From positions 1 to 53,443 of the IMG/VR virus record IMGVR_UViG_3300025446_000009: a DNA stretch of 53,443 nucleotides; one strand, written 5' to 3'. Origin of the DNA: a virus. Of this stretch, positions 49,825-53,443 are shown in pieces. Each line of letters starts with the position of its first letter. Position 1 is the first letter of the stretch. Both the position numbers and the translations under genes were made by a program. A model generated the notes under the pieces. It had not been told where the DNA came from. It did no database searches and worked only from the letters and a program-made list of their open reading frames with translations.

Positions 49825-50443
49825 TTACGGCCCCCGCCAATGCTCGCTCAACCGACCACCCGTACACGTTAACGCGCTGCACCACAGTCCCATAGCGAAC
49901 GCCAGCAGCGCGCGCCGCTTGTGCCAGCGTCATCCTCTGGCCCCGATATTCGACGATGCGGTTGGTCCGACGGTTATTGGCTTGCACTTGCCTGTCTGCC
50001 CAGATGCAGTTGTCAGGTGTATATCCCCTCTCGTTATCTTGCCGCTCGATGGTCGAGTCCGCCGTTGGCTTGCGCCCCATATTGACGAGAAAGCGATCAT
50101 ATCCGCTGGGTCCGAGCCATTCCTCGCAAACGGAGATGCCGCGCGCTCCGTAGTCCGGGTATGACGGGTTCGCGGGGTTGGTGCAGCGCTGAATGATTTT
50201 CCGATAGGTATCGTATTCTGGCGAACCGATGTCTCCGTGTTTGGTGTTTGCTGCCTGGGTTTGCTCGACCATAAAGCAACCGCAACTTTGCGTGTGGCCG
50301 GATTTGAGATTGGTGGCAAGAACCACAGTCTCCCGTCCGCACTCACACTCACAGCGCCACATCCCGTGGCCGTTGGCAGATGAGCCGACATCCTCGGCCA
50401 CCCGCAACCGACCGAAGGTCTGGTGCAACAGATTTGCTTTCAC
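49817..50443 (-). CDS. HNH/AP2-type homing-endonuclease-like protein, 208 aa
   Basis: GTG 50443 in a GTGA overlap. N-terminal zinc-like CECECGRETVVLATNLKSG...CGC, then YRKIIQRCTNPANPSYPDYG, GISVCEEWLG, STIERQDNERGYTPDNC, the typical phage HNH core. A DNA-binding C-terminus follows with YRGQRMTLAQAARAAGVRYG. Unlike the other two HNH genes it lies on the operon strand, directly before terminase. Confidence 0.75.
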   Translation of the reverse strand: MKANLLHQTFGRLRVAEDVGSSANGHGMWRCECECGRETVVLATNLKSGHTQSCGCFMVEQTQAANTKHGDIGSPEYDTYRKIIQRCTNPANPSYPDYGARGISVCEEWLGPSGYDRFLVNMGRKPTADSTIERQDNERGYTPDNCIWADRQVQANNRRTNRIVEYRGQRMTLAQAARAAGVRYGTVVQRVNVYGWSVERALAGAVNG

Positions 50444-50709
50444 CGCCTCCCCCCACCAAACCCGAACCCCCCAGCCTGGGCCTGCTGGTTAGCCTCCAAT
50501 TCCGCCAGCGCGATTTCGGATTTCGTTTTGACTATGGACCAGAAGCTCGCCTCATTCGCCGCCTCGTCGATCATCAGCGTCGCCCACACCTTGCCGCCCG
50601 GGTCCACGATGACGAACGCGCCCGCGAACCCGTTGTCGCGGTTCGTGTCGATCTTGCCCGCCATCGCGCGGAACGGGGCGGCGTGGTCGGGGGTGGGGAG
50701 GTCGCTCAT
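50440..50709 (-). CDS. Hypothetical protein, 89 aa
   Basis: It has APFRAMAGKIDTNRDNGFAG, then VIVDPGGKVWATLMIDEAAN and a helix with SEIALAELEANQQAQ, ending in a Gly-rich tail. The position before terminase could suggest a small subunit, but no DNA-binding motif is seen. Overlaps both neighbours by 4 bases. Confidence 0.55.
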   Translation of the reverse strand: MSDLPTPDHAAPFRAMAGKIDTNRDNGFAGAFVIVDPGGKVWATLMIDEAANEASFWSIVKTKSEIALAELEANQQAQAGGFGFGGGRR

Positions 50710-51065
50710 GCGACGCTCGCCGGCACTTCGCAGAGATCGGGCGACGTGAGGGCAGCCTCCTTGCTCGGATAGATCAGCGTCTCCCCGCCCCGCATCACCT
50801 GATACGCCTCTGCCCCGAACGGGTGACGCCGCGGCCCTGCCACCAGTTGCTGCAACTCCGCAGCCGACTTAGGCCGCGCGGCGTCCTTGGAGAGCGCGAG
50901 CCACGCTTCATCCTTCCACTGGCCGGCGACGACGTAGGGGGGGAGATCAGTGGCATTGGGTCGGAACGGCCGATCGCACTTGCCGCAGGTGAACTCGGTA
51001 AGCACGATCTCGTGCTCGGTGATGTCGCCGCAATGCGGGCACTCAACCAGCGTGGTCTCGCTCAT
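50706..51065 (-). CDS. Zinc-ribbon protein, 119 aa
   Basis: ATG 51065 in an ATGA overlap. N-terminal zinc ribbon: CPHCGDITEHEIVLTEFTCGKC. The remainder has WLALSKDAARPKSAAELQQL and GAEAYQVMRGGETLIYPSKE, a small alpha/beta domain. The function is unknown. Confidence 0.6.
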   Translation of the reverse strand: MSETTLVECPHCGDITEHEIVLTEFTCGKCDRPFRPNATDLPPYVVAGQWKDEAWLALSKDAARPKSAAELQQLVAGPRRHPFGAEAYQVMRGGETLIYPSKEAALTSPDLCEVPASVA

Positions 51066-51727
51066 AACCCATTCACCTTCAAAAACTCCCGGCAAACCCC
51101 CGGCTCCGCGTGCGTGATCCAGTCGATCCCGTTCGGATATACCACCCTCATGTTCCGGGCGGTAATCTGCCTGAGATCGTTCCGCAACCCCCTGAGCGGC
51201 AGGGTGAATAGGTCCTCCCGCACCAGCCGCTCCAGCTTGACCTCCGGCCAGTCGTCTGGCTTCAGGCTCTGCCAGTCGTAGCGCCGGATCAGGTCGGCCT
51301 CGCGGATGAACGGCACGGCGATGAACATCAGGGCCGTCTCGATGAACTGGTGCGGGTAGGCCATCGGCGCGGCCACCTTAACCCCCGAACGGGCCATCCT
51401 GTCCAGCGTGGGCGCCGCTGGCCGGGCGAGCAACAAGTCGGTCTCGACGTGCACCACCCAGTCATAGCCACCCTCCACGGCCCGTTGCAGGCCCGCGCAG
51501 AAGGCCCGCCCCCAGCCGTCGCGGCCCGTCTTGGTCAGGTGGCCGATGTTGTCACCGAGTTGCAGAACCTGGGCACGTCCGGTGTCGGGGAGGTCGGGCG
51601 AGGCGCTGTCTACCACCAGGATGTCGGCGTCAGGGTTCAATCGGGTTACGAGGTCGAGCCATTGCCCGAACAGGTAGCGGGCGGGCTGACCTTCACAATA
51701 CGATGTACCAAAAATGAGAACCCTCAT
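51062..51727 (-). CDS. Glycosyltransferase-like protein, 221 aa
   Basis: Related to its upstream neighbour. N-terminal strand MRVLIFGTSYCEGQPARYLF, RLNPDADILVVDSASP, DNIGHLTKTGRDGWGRAFCA, then a DxD-like VVHVETDLLLARP. This pattern fits a GT-A fold nucleotide-sugar-dependent transferase. ATG 51727 in an ATGA overlap. Acceptor and sugar are unknown. Confidence 0.55.
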   Translation of the reverse strand: MRVLIFGTSYCEGQPARYLFGQWLDLVTRLNPDADILVVDSASPDLPDTGRAQVLQLGDNIGHLTKTGRDGWGRAFCAGLQRAVEGGYDWVVHVETDLLLARPAAPTLDRMARSGVKVAAPMAYPHQFIETALMFIAVPFIREADLIRRYDWQSLKPDDWPEVKLERLVREDLFTLPLRGLRNDLRQITARNMRVVYPNGIDWITHAEPGVCREFLKVNGL

Positions 51728-52428
51728 ACGAGCTGTCCCCACCCATGCCCCCGCAGGAACGCCTCATACTCCCTCCGGTCGGCGTGCGTCAGCCAGTCCA
51801 GGCGCCCGCACTCCTCATGGGATACCCGGCTATCGTTCATCCGGGTGCCGCGATAGCCGAGCATGTGGACCGCGCCATCCGTCAGGTCCATCAGCTTGCG
51901 TTCCGGGCACGGATGGCCGTCGCACACCGGACGGGCGGCGCGCCAGTCGTACCGCTCCACGAACCGTGACTCCCGCAGCCACGCCACATCGGCGAAGAAC
52001 AGGTCGCTCTCGCGAAACCCGCGCGCCGGCGTGAGGGTCTGAGCGAAGTGCTTGCCGGCCGCGCGCATCGCGGCGATCGGCTCGGCAACCGAACGGGCGA
52101 ACAGAAGGTCAGTCTCGATGAAGGCGACCGAGTCGTAATCCTGGGCAATGGCTTGCTCGATCCCGGCGCACATGCCCCGCCCCCAGCCGTCGCCGGGCAG
52201 TTCGCCGGGCTTCTCCGCAAGGTGGCCGATGTTGTCAGGAAAGCGATGGACGATCACGTCGTCGGTCACATCGGGCAGCATCGGAGAGGCCGCGTCGAAC
52301 ACCACGATGTCATTGTCGGGGTTGAGGCGGCGTGTGAGGCGCGCCCAGTGTTGGACGAGCCAAGCACGTTCGGGGGTGGCGCAAAAACAGCCGCCATAGA
52401 TCAGCGTCCTCTCAGGCATTTTTAACAT
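51724..52428 (-). CDS. Glycosyltransferase-like protein, 234 aa
   Basis: A paralogue of the next gene: RTLIYGGCFCATPERAWLVQ, RLNPDNDIVVFDAASP, DNIGHLAEKPGELPGDGWG, VAFIETDLLFARS with the DxD-like ETDLL. It carries an extra Cys-rich loop (CDGHPCPERK). ATG 52428 has GGAGGAG upstream. Probably a GT-A transferase that modifies a virion or host glycan. Confidence 0.55.
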   Translation of the reverse strand: MLKMPERTLIYGGCFCATPERAWLVQHWARLTRRLNPDNDIVVFDAASPMLPDVTDDVIVHRFPDNIGHLAEKPGELPGDGWGRGMCAGIEQAIAQDYDSVAFIETDLLFARSVAEPIAAMRAAGKHFAQTLTPARGFRESDLFFADVAWLRESRFVERYDWRAARPVCDGHPCPERKLMDLTDGAVHMLGYRGTRMNDSRVSHEECGRLDWLTHADRREYEAFLRGHGWGQLV

Positions 52429-52431
52429 TTA

Positions 52432-52659
52432 TCACTCCTCCGACAGATAGCGGTGTGGGTAGAATTTTTTTACGTCCGCCGTCAGCGCCTTGCCGACGGA
52501 CCATGCGTTCATCGTGGCGTCGGCAACGGCCGGCGGGACACCGCTGTAGATGCTGGTCTTGCCGGTGTCTTGCCACTGGACGTGTAGTTCCTTTGTCTCG
52601 GCGTCGTAACCTATGCGCCCGACATGACTCGAATAGACGTCACGCATCACTGGTGGCAT
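52432..52659 (-). CDS. KTSC-domain protein, 75 aa
   Basis: Contains a KTSC domain: SSHVGRIGYDAETKELHVQW, YSGVPPAVADATMNAWSVGK, FYPHRYL. ATG 52659 has GGGAGG upstream. KTSC proteins are widespread small proteins, often in phages, with no proven function. Confidence 0.7.
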   Translation of the reverse strand: MPPVMRDVYSSHVGRIGYDAETKELHVQWQDTGKTSIYSGVPPAVADATMNAWSVGKALTADVKKFYPHRYLSEE

Positions 52660-52915
52660 CCTGCGCCTCCCACCCCCTCACCCAGGCCGCCTGCGCGTCC
52701 GGCGAGGCGAACAGCGGCTCGAACCACATGCCGATGCTGCCGCACGCTTCTTCATCGGCCCGCATCTCAGCCATCGTGTGGTGGCGGATTTCGGGCGGGT
52801 CTCCCGGAGGATGCTTGCTCGTGGGATGCAAGCAGCCGGCCGCCAACACTCGTCCGTCATCCTGCCGGCCGGCGTGCCGGCAGTTCCGACAGTCCCGCCA
52901 CGACCTATCCTTCAT
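52640..52915 (-). CDS. Hypothetical Cys/His-containing protein, 91 aa
   Basis: DCRNCRHAGRQDDGRVLAAGC near the N-terminus suggests a metal site. RADEEACGSIGMWFEPLF and AQAAWVRGWEAQD follow. It overlaps the KTSC gene by 20 bases. Confidence 0.55.
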   Translation of the reverse strand: MKDRSWRDCRNCRHAGRQDDGRVLAAGCLHPTSKHPPGDPPEIRHHTMAEMRADEEACGSIGMWFEPLFASPDAQAAWVRGWEAQDATSDA

Positions 52916-53174
52916 CTTCCACCTCCCCTTCGATCGTCACCCCGTCGAATGCGCTCGGCGGGCGTGTCTCGCGGATCATGGTGCGCAGTTCGCCATCCTC
53001 GAAAGCCGCCAGGGCTTCCTGCCCGGCCGGGGTGCGGCGGTAGTATTGCCCGGAGAGGTGGCGCGCGTAGCCTTTGGCGGTCAGGCCCTTGGCGATGTCC
53101 TCCCAATCGCCGAGGGCGAGGAAGTCGCCGGCGGCCATGACTTCCAGGCAGGTGGCTTCCTTGTCACTCAACAT
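52905..53174 (-). CDS. Hypothetical winged-helix-like protein, 89 aa
   Basis: MLSDKEATCLEVMAAGDFLA, WEDIAKGLTAKGYARHLSGQ, then YYRRTPAGQEALAAFEDGEL has the helix-turn-helix-wing layout of small wHTH proteins, in which the phrase RTPAGQEAL follows the wing. Acidic C-terminus. Ends with TAG. Confidence 0.55.
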   Translation of the reverse strand: MLSDKEATCLEVMAAGDFLALGDWEDIAKGLTAKGYARHLSGQYYRRTPAGQEALAAFEDGELRTMIRETRPPSAFDGVTIEGEVEDEG

Positions 53175-53443
53175 AGATATCCGGGAGTTTCCCGTCCTCT
53201 GCGCGAGGCCACAGAACGATGTCGCCGTTGCCGCGCACGGCGTAGAGGCATGGATGGCCGCGAATCAGGTCGTCGGCGCCTTCCTTCGTGAACCCGTCGA
53301 TCATCGTTTCGTCCACCCGGATCAGCCGATGGAGAACGCGAAGTCTGGCCTTCTCAGCCTCGGCAACCAGCCTATGTAGCCGCTGCACGTCGCCCAGGAC
53401 TTGCTTGACGGTCGGTTCGTCAAGCCCGGGCGCGGACGGCGCC
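53164..53443 (-). CDS. Hypothetical protein, 5' end outside window
   Basis: The frame is open to the right edge without a clear start (an internal GTG is at 53388). Visible part: VKQVLGDVQRLHRLVAEAEK, HRLIRVDETMIDGFTKEGAD, then LYAVRGNGDIVLWPRAEDGK. A helical N-terminus and a small alpha/beta end. No family is recognised. Confidence 0.5.
   Translation of the reverse strand, partial: APSAPGLDEPTVKQVLGDVQRLHRLVAEAEKARLRVLHRLIRVDETMIDGFTKEGADDLIRGHPCLYAVRGNGDIVLWPRAEDGKLPDIYVE

Noticed and set aside
50440-50709. Small terminase subunit
   Set aside because: Position fits but the protein has no HTH or other small-terminase feature.
1-53443. CRISPR array
   Set aside because: No regularly spaced direct repeats with unique spacers were seen; the only tandem repeats are in-frame protein repeats (1-130 and Ala/Gly-coding repeats near 24.1 kb).

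Overview
The window reads as part of a tailed-phage or prophage genome, most likely a podovirus of a GC-rich proteobacterium (probably an alphaproteobacterium). The reasons are a terminase, portal, scaffold, major capsid, adaptor and tail gene order, very dense packing with ATGA, GTGA and TGATG overlaps, uniformly high GC, many small lipoproteins and membrane proteins, and no chromosomal housekeeping genes. Both ends cut through a gene, and no polymerase, primase, integrase or endolysin was recognised, so this is not a whole genome.

Layout. 1-2659 (+): an early-type run of small genes: the end of a leucine-rich-repeat protein, small hypotheticals, a MazG-like pyrophosphohydrolase and a spermidine-synthase-like methyltransferase. 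2656-8709 (-): a zinc-knuckle protein, an N4/N6-type DNA methyltransferase broken by an in-frame TAG, an SNF2-type helicase, a membrane peptide, a tRNA-Gln(UUG), lipoproteins, a C5 DNA methyltransferase also broken by an in-frame TAG, a holin-like protein and small accessory genes. 8710-9048 is a divergent control region. 9049-9859 (+): two small genes and a truncated third DNA methyltransferase that meets a truncated minus-strand gene head-on.

9863-53443 is almost entirely minus strand and is best read from right to left. It starts with small accessory genes and two paralogous glycosyltransferase-like genes (50.4-53.4 kb), then terminase large subunit, portal, an FAD oxidoreductase and a TIM-barrel isomerase, scaffold, major capsid, a beta-rich head or tail protein, two paralogous head-tail adaptors, two tail fibre/tailspike genes sharing an N-terminal anchor, an 819-residue GGxGY-repeat protein, a sulfotransferase-acetyltransferase fusion and four Ala-rich or giant internal-virion-like proteins. 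After two small genes come five consecutive genes whose products begin with Sec-type signal sequences (11.7-17.2 kb), and finally small membrane and lysis-like genes.

This late operon has been invaded repeatedly: an IS200/IS605 element (tnpA + tnpB) between terminase and the next gene, a stand-alone tnpB between the FAD oxidoreductase and the TIM-barrel gene (whose 5' end it appears to have removed), three HNH homing-endonuclease-like genes (two on the opposite strand behind their own sigma70-like promoters) and a three-gene plus-strand island with an HTH protein.

The observations most worth following are (i) that all three recognisable DNA methyltransferase genes are disrupted, two by TAG where glutamine is expected, with a tRNA-Gln between them although TAG is used as an ordinary stop elsewhere; and (ii) the run of five tail-region genes with signal peptides, one carrying tandem arabinofuranosidase-like domains.
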